Part shown: positions 20,069-27,895 of the stretch, in pieces
How the letters are laid out: the number at the start of each line of letters is the position of its first letter
Position numbering within the stretch: position 1 is the stretch's first letter
IMG/VR virus record: IMGVR_UViG_3300032287_002747
Span: 1 to 28,509 of that record
Direction: 5' to 3' (one strand)
Source: a virus
Length of the DNA stretch: 28,509 nt
Translations under genes and position numbers: made by a program
Notes under the pieces: model-generated
The model's input: the letters and a program-made list of their open reading frames with translations, nothing else
What the model was told of the DNA's origin: nothing
Databases searched by the model: none

Positions 20069-20506
20069 TCAAGGCGCCAGGACGCACACCACCGAAAGGC
20101 GCAGGACAGTGGCCCACGACCCCGTCTGCTCGTCCAGCCCCTGATCTTCAGACACCACAGTCACGTCGTAGAGCAGGGCGTCGCCCTGGGTGGCGAACTG
20201 GGAGGTCATCGCGTCAAGGTCGGCCAGCGTGGCGACCATGGCGGCGGCCCGGGCTCGGTGGGTGGTCAGGGTGACGTCGTTGGCGTTGTCGTGCAGGACG
20301 CAGCGGACCTGGCAGTCGTAGTTGCCCAAGCCGTCGGGAAGGCCGTTGGGGGTGTTGGCCGAGTCGCAGACCACGACCACCTTGGGCATCACCGCGTCGG
20401 CCGTGCTGTCGCCCGGGTAGATGTTCACGGCGCTGAAGGTCGCTTCGGCCTGAAGCATGGCGACGAGGTTGCCCTCGACGATGTGGCGGATGGATGAGGT
20501 GCCCAT
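20069..20506 (-). CDS. Putative tail terminator / completion protein, 145 aa
   Basis: ATG 20506-20504, four bases after the preceding stop. Alpha/beta mix with central strands (MPKVVVVCDSAN; GNYDCQVRCVLHDNANDVTL) and a C-terminal strand VLRLSVVCVLAP, the general layout of gpU/gp17-like completion proteins. Position between a gp10/gpZ-like protein and the tube candidate supports this. Confidence is in the position more than in sequence homology. Confidence 0.65.
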   Translation of the reverse strand: MGTSSIRHIVEGNLVAMLQAEATFSAVNIYPGDSTADAVMPKVVVVCDSANTPNGLPDGLGNYDCQVRCVLHDNANDVTLTTHRARAAAMVATLADLDAMTSQFATQGDALLYDVTVVSEDQGLDEQTGSWATVLRLSVVCVLAP

Positions 20507-20510
20507 GGGG

Positions 20511-21497
20511 TTAAGACTTTGCGTTATTGTTGAAATCGTCCACGTCCTTCTTCAGGCGGCGGGCAAGGTCAAGGTGCAGCTGTTTGTAGCGCAGGCCAAT
20601 GACAGTCTCCTTCACGTCCGCTTCTGTGCTGACGTTGTTCATGTCGGCGATGCCGTTCCCGATGATCAGGTTGAGGTTGGACGGGGTTTCGTTAAAGTTG
20701 AAATACCCAGCATTGCCGGCGTGGACCTTGATGTAGTTGGCGATGCCACCCGTGCCGAAGTTCGTCTTGCCCTCGCGGGAGGAAGGCTTGGGCAGGCCCA
20801 TCAGAATCTTATACCAGCCGGCCTTCAGGCGCCCGACCTTGGGGGTGCGGCTGGCGATGTACTCTTTGATTTCCTCGTCCGTCTCGACGAGGATCTTGTC
20901 GCGCCAGTTGGTCAGGGGCTGGAAGGGCTTCCCGTTCTGCTTAAAGCGGCCGCCAGCCTTAGCCAGGAGCATCTTGTGCACGGGGCGCAGGTCGCGCTGG
21001 TAGCCCAGGGTGCCGTACTCGGTGCTGCGCAGCTGGGAGCGGTTAAAGTAGTTCTTGGCCTTCTTGAAGGCACGCTCGTCGTCGTAGTCGTTGGCGATGG
21101 CCTGCAGGATACGGGTGCCGCGCTTCAGCGCCGTGCGGGCCGCGCCGTCGAGCAGGGCCCGAAACTCCGCCGGGTTGCCGTTCCTGGTCGAGTAGGCCAG
21201 CTTCTTGGTGAGGATGAGCAAAGGGGCGATGCCCTTGCGGTTGTCGGCCGCCACGTAAATCTTCCGCACGTCCGCCGCGATGGCCCGCTTGCCGGCCTTC
21301 TCGCCCGTCACAGTCAGGCCCCCCTTGCCGCCGGCGCCCATCGGGGGAGTCAGCATGATGGAGTCGCGGCACATCAGGGCGGCGTTCTTTAGGCCGATGT
21401 CCTTGATGGTTTCGCGGCAGGCAAAGGCGTAGCGGGTCATGGCCTCCTGGAATTGGGCCATGCTCTTCGGGCCGACAGTTAGCCGGACATTAATCAC
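20511..21497 (-). CDS. Minor tail / neck protein, gpZ- or HK97 gp10-like, 328 aa
   Basis: GTG 21497-21495 overlaps the preceding TGA (GTGA). The N-terminal part MINVRLTVGPKSMAQFQEAM and the basic, mixed alpha/beta body with KRAIAADVRKIYVAADNRKG resemble large minor tail proteins found between head connectors and the tail terminator. C-terminal helix KQLHLDLARRLKKDVDDFNN. No enzymatic motif or membrane segment. Likely forms part of the head-tail junction. Confidence 0.68.
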   Translation of the reverse strand: MINVRLTVGPKSMAQFQEAMTRYAFACRETIKDIGLKNAALMCRDSIMLTPPMGAGGKGGLTVTGEKAGKRAIAADVRKIYVAADNRKGIAPLLILTKKLAYSTRNGNPAEFRALLDGAARTALKRGTRILQAIANDYDDERAFKKAKNYFNRSQLRSTEYGTLGYQRDLRPVHKMLLAKAGGRFKQNGKPFQPLTNWRDKILVETDEEIKEYIASRTPKVGRLKAGWYKILMGLPKPSSREGKTNFGTGGIANYIKVHAGNAGYFNFNETPSNLNLIIGNGIADMNNVSTEADVKETVIGLRYKQLHLDLARRLKKDVDDFNNNAKS

Positions 21498-21877
21498 TGG
21501 TTGAGCAGGATGACCTGCAGAGTCACCCAGGCGCTCGGGCGCTTGTGGGTCTGGCTTACGATCCGCAGGCTCTTCCCGTCTACGGCAATTACTTTGCCAA
21601 TCCCTAGGGAGGCGATGGGGGTCTGGTCCACGACGATGGCCGCCGAGGCCCCATTAGACCCGTCTGGGAGGCTCCAGGAGGCCGTTGCAGCGGGGATGCG
21701 GACAGAGTGCTGGGTCCGGTCCACAAAGCCCCCCTCTTGGAAGGACTGCGTCACCATCGGGTCGGAGATCAGGCAATGGAAGGTGATGGCCCCCGCGTTG
21801 CACGACCCGGACACCCCGAAGTCGGCCACCATCAGCTTGGCGTCGTCGAGAAAGGTGCCGTCAGCGTAAAGGCTCAT
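21494..21877 (-). CDS. Putative head-tail connector, 127 aa
   Basis: ATG 21877-21875 with leader CCCAAGGTTAAGACGAAC, downstream of the capsid terminator. Beta-rich sequence (LMVADFGVSGSCNAGAITFH; SAAIVVDQTPIASLGIGKVI; SLRIVSQTHKRPSAWVTLQV) of the size of head-completion or connector proteins. Immediate position after major capsid and before a minor tail/neck gene supports the role. Family not identified. Confidence 0.65.
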   Translation of the reverse strand: MSLYADGTFLDDAKLMVADFGVSGSCNAGAITFHCLISDPMVTQSFQEGGFVDRTQHSVRIPAATASWSLPDGSNGASAAIVVDQTPIASLGIGKVIAVDGKSLRIVSQTHKRPSAWVTLQVILLNQ

Positions 21878-21883
21878 GTTCGT

Positions 21884-21895
21884 CTTAACCTTGGG
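21884..21895 (-). promoter_or_regulatory. Leader motif upstream of the head-tail connector gene
   Basis: Minus strand CCCAAGGTTAAG, AAGG 11 nt before the ATG at 21877, directly after the capsid terminator, so a new transcript or a fresh ribosome entry at this point would make sense. Confidence 0.6.
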
Positions 21896-21903
21896 ATGAG
21901 GTC

Positions 21904-21933
21904 AAAAAAAAGGGGCCCCCGTTAGGGAGCCCC
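21904..21933 (-). terminator. Intrinsic terminator downstream of major capsid gene
   Basis: On the minus strand GGGGCTCCC-TAAC-GGGGGCCCC forms a 9-bp stem (one T-G wobble) with a 4-nt loop, followed at once by eight T. It lies 23 bp after the capsid stop and ends just before the leader of the next gene. This is the best terminator in the window and would trim capsid mRNA relative to the downstream tail genes, or partly terminate to set head:tail ratios. Confidence 0.9.
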
Positions 21934-21956
21934 AGTCGTCGGCGCTTGGCCCGCTA

Positions 21957-22823
21957 TTAGGCGGACTTGATGCGGCGGAGGTTCGAGCGGCCCTTGGCAG
22001 CACCGAAGCGGATGGCCGCGGTGAGGTAGAGGATGCCGCCCGTGTATTCGGACTCGACCAGGACGGAGAGACCGCCGGAGGTGGCGACGCCGGAGTTCGG
22101 GGCCATGGACCAGACCGAGCCGGTGCCGATGCAGATGGCGTCCTTGGCGGCCGCGAAGCCGACGAGGTTTTCGCCGTTGGCCGGAAGGCCGGCGTACTGC
22201 ATGACCTGCAGGGTGCCGATCTGGCCGACGATGCCCGTGCGGACGACGCTGTTGTTGCCCTGGGTGTTGAACGCCGAGGTCAGCTTGGCGTCCTTGCGGA
22301 GCGCGCCGATGTAGGAGGAGTTGAGGACGAGGCCGCGCTGTTCCGGGGCGAGCAGGTCGTCGAGGGCGGTGTCGAGGTCAACCACGTCATTGTAGTCGAA
22401 GTCGGCGGCGGCGATGACGATGTTGCTGGAGTAGTTCGCGTTGGTCACGAGGGCGGCAACGGCGGCGTTGGCGCGCTTCACGATCTTGGCGACGGCCTCT
22501 TCGCGGAAGGCGTTGATGACACCCTCGGCACCCCAAGCGGCGAGCTCGGAAGCGTCGAAGCTGCGGGTGGCGTGGTAGTGGACCAGGTTCACCGAAGCCT
22601 TGGTGATGTCGGCGTCGCCGGTCTGGCGGTAGCCGCCGTCAGCCTTGGAGAAGGTGATCGCGTCGTCGCCCGCCACGAAGGGGACGTCGATGGTGATGCC
22701 GCGGTCCTCGGTGCTCTGCGCGAGGGTCGTGAACATGTCGAGGACGGGGAGCTTCGGGCGCAGGTCGGCGACGATGATGTCAGCGAGAGCGGCCGGGGCG
22801 ATGTCGAAACCGGAGTTAGCCAT
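21957..22823 (-). CDS. Major capsid protein, HK97-fold candidate, 288 aa
   Basis: ATG 22823-22821, leader CCCTACTAATCACACCT. Starts MANSGFDIAPAALADIIVAD; contains VDLDTALDDLLAPEQRGLVL, ENLVGFAAAKDAICIGTGSV and a C-terminal strand GGLSVLVESEYTGGILYLTA, in line with the E-loop/P-domain/A-domain order of HK97-type coats. Residues RSFDASELAAWGAEG resemble the capsid spine-helix entry. Length and position after portal, protease and scaffold candidate are as expected. It builds the icosahedral head. Confidence 0.82.
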   Translation of the reverse strand: MANSGFDIAPAALADIIVADLRPKLPVLDMFTTLAQSTEDRGITIDVPFVAGDDAITFSKADGGYRQTGDADITKASVNLVHYHATRSFDASELAAWGAEGVINAFREEAVAKIVKRANAAVAALVTNANYSSNIVIAAADFDYNDVVDLDTALDDLLAPEQRGLVLNSSYIGALRKDAKLTSAFNTQGNNSVVRTGIVGQIGTLQVMQYAGLPANGENLVGFAAAKDAICIGTGSVWSMAPNSGVATSGGLSVLVESEYTGGILYLTAAIRFGAAKGRSNLRRIKSA

Positions 22824-22865
22824 AGGTGTGATTAGTAGGGATTAGGGATGAATGAGGGGGAAAGG

Positions 22866-23291
22866 TTACTTGACGCGGCCAAAGAGGATGGCGGCCTTGT
22901 GCTTCTGCAGGAAGGCCACGCGCTCGGCGCCGGGCTTCATCGCGGCATACTGCTCGCGGACCTGCTCGACAGTGAGGGCGGGGGCTTCGGCCTTCTCGGC
23001 GGCCACGGGGGTCGTGCCGGTGGAGGCGACGATCTCGGCGGCCTGCTTGGCGGCGGAGACGTGGGTCAGTTCCAGGGCGGCGACCTTCTCGGCGAGGGCG
23101 GCGACTTCGGCGGTGAGTTCGCCGATGCGGGCATCCTTGGAAGCAATGTCAGCCTTGGCGGCGGACAGTTCGTCGGCGGCGCCGACAGTCAGCTTCTCGA
23201 CAGTGGCACGCAGGTCGTCGCGCTCAGTCGTGAGGGCGAGGGCAACAGTGCGCAGCTCGGAGAGTTCAGCCTCGGGAGTCAGTTTGCTCAT
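22866..23291 (-). CDS. Coiled-coil protein, probable scaffold, 141 aa
   Basis: ATG 23291-23289, leader motif variant CCAAGTTTAAGAA. Residues 5-85 are nearly continuous heptads (LTTERDDLRATVEKLTVGAA; SKDARIGELTAEVAALAEKV), then an Ala/Pro-rich linker and a C-terminal helix (GAERVAFLQKHKAAILFGRV). Scaffolding proteins of HK97-fold phages are often such coils encoded between protease and capsid, with the C-terminal helix docking to capsid. No decoration-protein signature. Confidence 0.72.
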   Translation of the reverse strand: MSKLTPEAELSELRTVALALTTERDDLRATVEKLTVGAADELSAAKADIASKDARIGELTAEVAALAEKVAALELTHVSAAKQAAEIVASTGTTPVAAEKAEAPALTVEQVREQYAAMKPGAERVAFLQKHKAAILFGRVK

Positions 23292-23296
23292 GTGTT

Positions 23297-23308
23297 CTTA
23301 AACTTGGA
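23297..23308 (-). promoter_or_regulatory. Leader motif variant upstream of the scaffold candidate
   Basis: Minus strand TCCAAGTTTAAG, two changes from the common form, upstream of the ATG at 23291. Confidence 0.45.
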
Positions 23309-23322
23309 GATGTGGTCAAAGG

Positions 23323-24117
23323 TCAGAAGGCGGCGAGGGCCTCTTCAAACGAGTCGGCCAGCCCGGTGACGAGCCCAAGGCGCACGGCCTCGCGGCCTGA
23401 GAAGGTGCCGCCGGTGAAGGCGTCCTGCGAGACGTTGACACGGGTGGCCTTCACGGACTCCTGGAAGTCCTGGGCGATGCCGTCAACCTGGCGCTGGAGG
23501 TCGGCCACTTGGGCCTCGGTAAGGGACGTGCCCTCGATGCCTGCACCCTTGAGCGGGGACTGGCTGGACTTGATGACCACCATCCGCACGCCTGCGTCGG
23601 CGTAAGCCTTGGAGTAGTCAGGCACGACCATGTAGACGCCCACGCTGCCGATGGAGCCCGAAGGCATCGCGACGAAACGATCGGCGGCGGCGGCCAGCCA
23701 CAGGGCGGCCGAGTTTGCTTCCTCGCCGTAGGCCATCGTGGGCTTCTTCATGCGGCGCATCTTGTTGGCGAGCTCAGGCACTCCGGCGACAGTCCCGCCC
23801 GGGGAGTTGACGCGGAAGGCAATCTTCTTCACGGCCGGGTCGGCCTCCATCTCGTCGATAGCCTTGGAGATGGCCAGCACGTCGGCGGCGCCAAGCATGC
23901 CCTCAAGGGGCGAGATGCCGCGCCCAATCGGGCCATCGATCGGGATGACGCCCTTGCCGTCGGGGGTAACGTAAGCCTCCGGGCGGGCGCCCAGGAGCTT
24001 CGACAGCACGTCGGAGAAGCCGTACTTGTCCAGGCGGCCGGCGTAGTCGCTGGCCTTGGTGGGGTCGATAAGCAGGGGCTCAAGGCCCTTGAGGCCGTTG
24101 GAGAAGATGAGTTTCAT
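23323..24117 (-). CDS. Capsid maturation protease, S49/SppA-ClpP-like (lambda gpC type), 264 aa
   Basis: ATG 24117-24115, three bases after the portal stop. Family segments: IAFRVNSPGGTVAGVPEL (99-116), the catalytic region GEEANSAALWLAAAADRFVA (131-150, with S136 as probable nucleophile) followed by PSGSIGSVGVY (152-162), and VVIKSSQSPLKGAG (180-193) with K183 a candidate general base. It should cleave scaffold and/or portal during prohead maturation. Unlike gpC it has no visible scaffold (Nu3-like) C-terminal extension, consistent with a separate scaffold gene downstream. Confidence 0.88.
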   Translation of the reverse strand: MKLIFSNGLKGLEPLLIDPTKASDYAGRLDKYGFSDVLSKLLGARPEAYVTPDGKGVIPIDGPIGRGISPLEGMLGAADVLAISKAIDEMEADPAVKKIAFRVNSPGGTVAGVPELANKMRRMKKPTMAYGEEANSAALWLAAAADRFVAMPSGSIGSVGVYMVVPDYSKAYADAGVRMVVIKSSQSPLKGAGIEGTSLTEAQVADLQRQVDGIAQDFQESVKATRVNVSQDAFTGGTFSGREAVRLGLVTGLADSFEEALAAF

Positions 24118-24120
24118 GGG

Positions 24121-25689
24121 TTAAGAGTTGGGTTCTTCTTCGGAGTCGTCTTCCATGTCGTCGCTTTCTTCGGGGACGGCCGACGTGCCGGACTCCGCTT
24201 CGTCCTCGGCCTCGTCCTCTGGGCTTTCTTCCGCTTCCTTGGCGGGGGCCTGCATGTTGGCGAAGCGCTGCATGGCCTCCTCAAAGGCCACCTTGCCGGC
24301 GGTTGCGGCGGTCACTTCCTTGGCGTAGAGGATGTCCTCGACGAGCTCGGAGAAGGTCTTGCGGAAGTCGCCGCCCCGCTTCTTGGCGATTGCGGAAAAG
24401 GACGTCAGGCCGGCACGCAGGTCCTCGCGGTCATTCGCGCTGTCGCGGCCGTTGTCGATGCTGGGGCTCTGGGGAACGCTGAACTCCACGTCCGCCCACT
24501 TCGGGTCGTCGGGAAGTTCGCCGGCGGCGATGGCCGAGCCGATGCGCCACTGCCAGTCTGGGATGAGGTAGCAGTCGTGAAGCATGCACTGCTTGTCGCC
24601 GACGTAGCGGTCCGCCTTGCCGAGCACCATGCGTACTAGGGCGGAACCCGCCTTGCTGCCGTCGTTTACCACCTCGTAGGGTAGGCCACCCGCCGCGATC
24701 ATGCGGGCAAGCACCGCGTTAAACATCTCCATGCTCTGGCGCGGGAAGTTGGGGGCAACGCTCTTCAGGTCTTCCCCTGGTTCCAGCACCAGGAGCTTGC
24801 CGCCCATCTGGGCGCCGATGTTGCCGAAGTCCGACGACGCGGTGCCGTTCAGGTCGGCCGCCATGCTGTCGTCGATAGCCCCGCCGTTCTTGGTGAGGAT
24901 GGAAGGCACGTCCGTGACCTGCTTCGTCGCACGCTTCTCGAGCTCGATGATCTCGGTCTGGTCCTGCATCGAGTTCAGAGCGTGGGCCATCGGGGGCAGG
25001 CCGTGGGCGCCGCTCGCCCGCTTGAAGTCGGCGATGTGGAAATAGGTGCCGGACTTCTTGAGCTCGTACTGTCCCTCGCCGAACTGCACCCAGATGCCGA
25101 TGACCTCGCCGTACTTGCCGAAGACGAAGCCGTCCCACGTGTCGGGGGTCACTTGGTTGGGCATCGTCGGGTTGACCACCCGGTGGCCTTCGATGATCTG
25201 CGTGGTCGCCTTGCCCTGGGCATCGGTGACCTTGAGGGCGAAGACCTCGCCGTCCACCGCCCAGGTGTTGACGATGATGCGCTGGAGCTGCTCGCCCGTG
25301 TAGCGGCCGGTGATGTCGGCCTTGCGCGTGGCGCGGTAGTAGTAGTCCTCGTAAAGGCGGGCCTTCACAGGGTCGGACGCGTGGCTCGTAGGCTTGGAGC
25401 CGTCCCCGACCACGTACATCACCATGTCGTTGACGTACTGCACCATGGACGGGTAATTCTTCTCCGCGTAGCGAGCCTTCTGCAGCAGTGACTGGCGATC
25501 GTACTGGCTCACGTCCTTGCGGGCGTCCTGCGGCGTCGAGCCGTACCAGGCGCGGCGGGCAAACGACATCCCCGCGTTCTGGAAGTTCGACGACCAAGCC
25601 TGCGCGGCCTGCGCCTTCGGAACCCCCTGCGCGCCGGCGGCGGGCTTCGGAACTTCGACGGCCTTGATGGTCTTCTTGCGGGGGGGCAT
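24121..25689 (-). CDS. Portal protein, lambda gpB family, 522 aa
   Basis: ATG 25689-25687. Core segments of the lambda portal family: QSLLQKARYAEKNYPSMVQY near residue 65, EGHRVVNPTMPNQVTPDTW, GEVIGIWVQFGEGQYELKKS, QTEIIELEKRATKQVTDVPS and YEVVNDGSKAGSALVRMVLG. The C-terminus is strongly acidic (EESPEDEAEDEAESGTSAVP, then DDMEDDSEEEPNS) and probably disordered. Forms the dodecameric vertex through which TerL pumps DNA and to which the connector binds. Starts four bases after the gpW-like stop. Confidence 0.88.
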   Translation of the reverse strand: MPPRKKTIKAVEVPKPAAGAQGVPKAQAAQAWSSNFQNAGMSFARRAWYGSTPQDARKDVSQYDRQSLLQKARYAEKNYPSMVQYVNDMVMYVVGDGSKPTSHASDPVKARLYEDYYYRATRKADITGRYTGEQLQRIIVNTWAVDGEVFALKVTDAQGKATTQIIEGHRVVNPTMPNQVTPDTWDGFVFGKYGEVIGIWVQFGEGQYELKKSGTYFHIADFKRASGAHGLPPMAHALNSMQDQTEIIELEKRATKQVTDVPSILTKNGGAIDDSMAADLNGTASSDFGNIGAQMGGKLLVLEPGEDLKSVAPNFPRQSMEMFNAVLARMIAAGGLPYEVVNDGSKAGSALVRMVLGKADRYVGDKQCMLHDCYLIPDWQWRIGSAIAAGELPDDPKWADVEFSVPQSPSIDNGRDSANDREDLRAGLTSFSAIAKKRGGDFRKTFSELVEDILYAKEVTAATAGKVAFEEAMQRFANMQAPAKEAEESPEDEAEDEAESGTSAVPEESDDMEDDSEEEPNS

Positions 25690-25692
25690 AAA

Positions 25693-25953
25693 TTAGAAGC
25701 TGCGCGCGTCCCAACGGACGGCCACGACAGAAGTCCGGCGGAAGGCCGCGTACTGCTGAGGGTCGAGGTTGTACAGGGCATAGCCGACCTCGTCCAACAT
25801 CTCCTTCGGAGGGAGGGCCCACTGCTTGGAGACGCTCGACCCCGAGTCGGAATAAGACACCACGTTCAAACCCTGAGTGATCGCGGCGACGGCCTTGGCC
25901 TTGATGGCCAGCAGCTCGTCTTCCGTAAGTCCGATGAATAGTCCTTGGGCCAT
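25693..25953 (-). CDS. gpW-like head-tail joining protein, 86 aa
   Basis: ATG 25953-25951 with leader CCCAAGGTTAAGAACTGACC. Helical N-terminus TEDELLAIKAKAVAAITQGL and a C-terminal helix EMLDEVGYALYNLDPQQYAA, the size and position (between TerL and portal) of lambda gpW. The middle (SYSDSGSSVSKQWALPP) is a short loop. It should plug the portal after packaging. Confidence 0.7.
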   Translation of the reverse strand: MAQGLFIGLTEDELLAIKAKAVAAITQGLNVVSYSDSGSSVSKQWALPPKEMLDEVGYALYNLDPQQYAAFRRTSVVAVRWDARSF

Positions 25954-25961
25954 GGTCAGTT

Positions 25962-25974
25962 CTTAACCTTGGGC
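25962..25974 (-). promoter_or_regulatory. Leader motif upstream of the gpW-like gene
   Basis: Minus strand GCCCAAGGTTAAG, AAGG 13 nt before the ATG at 25953 and downstream of the 11-bp stem at 25989-26065. Confidence 0.6.
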
Positions 25975-25988
25975 TGGGGGTAAAGAGG

Positions 25989-26065
25989 GGACTGGCCGAC
26001 GTGTTCCATGCACCCGAGCGCCGCAAGCCATTACAGCACCCCAACAACGCACCATCGGCCAGTCC
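25989..26065 (-). ncRNA. Possible structured RNA between terminase and gpW-like gene
   Basis: GGACTGGCCGA (25989-25999) and TCGGCCAGTCC (26055-26065) are a perfect 11-bp inverted repeat enclosing 55 bases, in a 148-bp gap that is large for this genome. The long stem is unlikely by chance. No T-run follows, so it is not an intrinsic terminator. It could be an mRNA processing site, a translational switch for the head operon, or a DNA site. Internal folding is not clear. Confidence 0.5.
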
Positions 26066-26101
26066 TGGAGCAAAGGTGCCAACACTAGGAGAAAGGTCAA
26101 G

Positions 26102-27895
26102 TCAGGCATCGAGCGGCGCGGCCTCCCCTGCCCCTTCCCTCCCGACGATACCCCAGCGGACCGCCACCAACATGGCCAAGAGCTCGCAGTCCAGGGCGTG
26201 GTTGTCCTTCTTGCCGGCGGGCAAAATCCACTGAGGTTTCCCCGTGCGGGAGTCGCGGACCCGGACCTCGGCGTTCATCTGCTCCACGTAGTCGGCCACA
26301 GTGTCGCGGGCGTAGGTGTGCACCTTTCGCACCCGCAGTCCGGACAGTAGGTCCTTGCCGGCGAGGTTAGACCAGACGATCAGGCGGGCGCGGTTGGCCT
26401 GCCCGGGCACCACGTAGCTCTGCACGTCGGAATAGAAGCGCTTGCTGGTCTGGCCGTCCCGCCCTTTGACAGTGAAGTCATCCTGGCCCGAACCCTTGGC
26501 GCACTTCCACCCCCGCTTCGCTGTCTCGGCGTAGACCACCTGCGCGTTGTCGCCGGCATCGACGACGACCAGGGCACGATGCACCCCGTGCGCCTTGGTG
26601 AAGTTCTCGACATCGCCCCAAGTCTCGAGCCGCGCGAAGGCACGCAGGCGACTGTGCCCGGTCTTGCTCCAGCTGCGGACAACCCCAAAGAAGTGCCCGC
26701 GCTGACAGTCGATTCCCGCCGTGCGGAAAGGCACCGACCCCTGCGGCGCATCCTTCTTGTCGGCCAGCGTAGCCTTCGGGGTGATCATGGCCTCGGCCTC
26801 CCATTCGTCCGCGAGGGCGTAGTCGCTGGCCGTGGCGGCCGTCACCATCGTGCCCCCATCGTCTGACCAGGGCAGGGCGAGGTACTTCTGCTTGAAGATG
26901 CGGCGTGGCTCCTCGTCGCCGTAGGTATCGCTGGCTTCCTTGGCCTTCAGCATGTCCACGCCCAACGACCCCCAGCTCGTCGAGGCTAGCGCATTGACGT
27001 GCAGGCCGACCCAGCCCCGCTTCTGGCTGACAGTCATAGGCACGAACTCCCCTTCGGCGTTGCACCTGATCCGCGTGTCGTTGGTGTCGGGCAGGCGGGC
27101 CGCGCACTTGGCGCACTCGTATGTCGTGCCGTCCTCGACCTTGCGATGGTCCCAGCCGGCGTCCGTCTTCGCATCGTCGGGAAACCTAACCATCTCCCAA
27201 ACCCAGGGCTGGAGATGCCCGCAGGCCACGCACCTGAACTGCCATTCCCGCTGGTCTGTCGTGCCGTACAGGTTCGCGAAGTCGTCGCCCACTAGACCGG
27301 GCTGGCTCGCGTACAGCTTCTTGCTCGTCCACTCGTACGCCTTCGTGCGTGCCATCGACTCCTGCAGGGCGCCCTTCTTCCACTGCCACAGCTCGTCGCC
27401 GAAGACGTAGCGCGTCGAGATGCGCTGCAGGTCCTTCTCCGTGCCTGCCGAGTTGTTGTAGACAATCGTGCCGTCGGCGAAGTCGATGGTGTCGCTCTTC
27501 GCGTTGTCGTTCGGCGAGAGGATGTCTCGCACCGCCGGCACGACGTTGAAGATGGGACGCAGGTAGCGGAGGGTGAAGTCCTTCGCGTTGTCCTGGTTGT
27601 CCATGTAGATGACCATGTTGCCCCGATCGTTGGCCATCAGGTGCGTCGCCAGCAGGCGCATGGTCAGGGTCTTTCCGCACTGGATTGCCCAGGGCATCAC
27701 CATCACCCGCGTCGCCGGCTCGCTGAAGATGCGGATGGCGTGCGCAATCCACGGCCAGCGTTCGGGCCGATACCCGCCCTTGAAAGGCGAGTCGGGAATG
27801 TTGGTCACGTTCTTGGCAAGCCACCGCACCGGGTCGGCGTTGTCGGGCGGGCTCAAAGCCTTGCGGCCGATGGCCAGCAGCTCGGCGCCGTTCAC
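26102..27895 (-). CDS. terL: Terminase large subunit, lambda GpA-like, 597 aa
   Basis: GTG 27895-27893 overlaps the TerS stop (GTGA); an ATG at 27973 in frame would overlap TerS by 82 bp and is rejected. ATPase motifs: Walker A-like VMVMPWAIQCGKTLTMR (about 64-80), Walker B RYVFGDELWQW (162-172, D167/E168). A Cys4 zinc-binding pattern CVAC (222-225) and CAKC (261-264) is typical of the GpA family. Nuclease region: AGIDCQRGHFFGVV, ALVVVDAGDNAQVV, and ILPAGKKDNHALDCE near the C-terminus. It cuts and translocates DNA into the prohead with TerS and portal. The GpA family normally acts at cos sites. Confidence 0.92.
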   Translation of the reverse strand: MNGAELLAIGRKALSPPDNADPVRWLAKNVTNIPDSPFKGGYRPERWPWIAHAIRIFSEPATRVMVMPWAIQCGKTLTMRLLATHLMANDRGNMVIYMDNQDNAKDFTLRYLRPIFNVVPAVRDILSPNDNAKSDTIDFADGTIVYNNSAGTEKDLQRISTRYVFGDELWQWKKGALQESMARTKAYEWTSKKLYASQPGLVGDDFANLYGTTDQREWQFRCVACGHLQPWVWEMVRFPDDAKTDAGWDHRKVEDGTTYECAKCAARLPDTNDTRIRCNAEGEFVPMTVSQKRGWVGLHVNALASTSWGSLGVDMLKAKEASDTYGDEEPRRIFKQKYLALPWSDDGGTMVTAATASDYALADEWEAEAMITPKATLADKKDAPQGSVPFRTAGIDCQRGHFFGVVRSWSKTGHSRLRAFARLETWGDVENFTKAHGVHRALVVVDAGDNAQVVYAETAKRGWKCAKGSGQDDFTVKGRDGQTSKRFYSDVQSYVVPGQANRARLIVWSNLAGKDLLSGLRVRKVHTYARDTVADYVEQMNAEVRVRDSRTGKPQWILPAGKKDNHALDCELLAMLVAVRWGIVGREGAGEAAPLDA

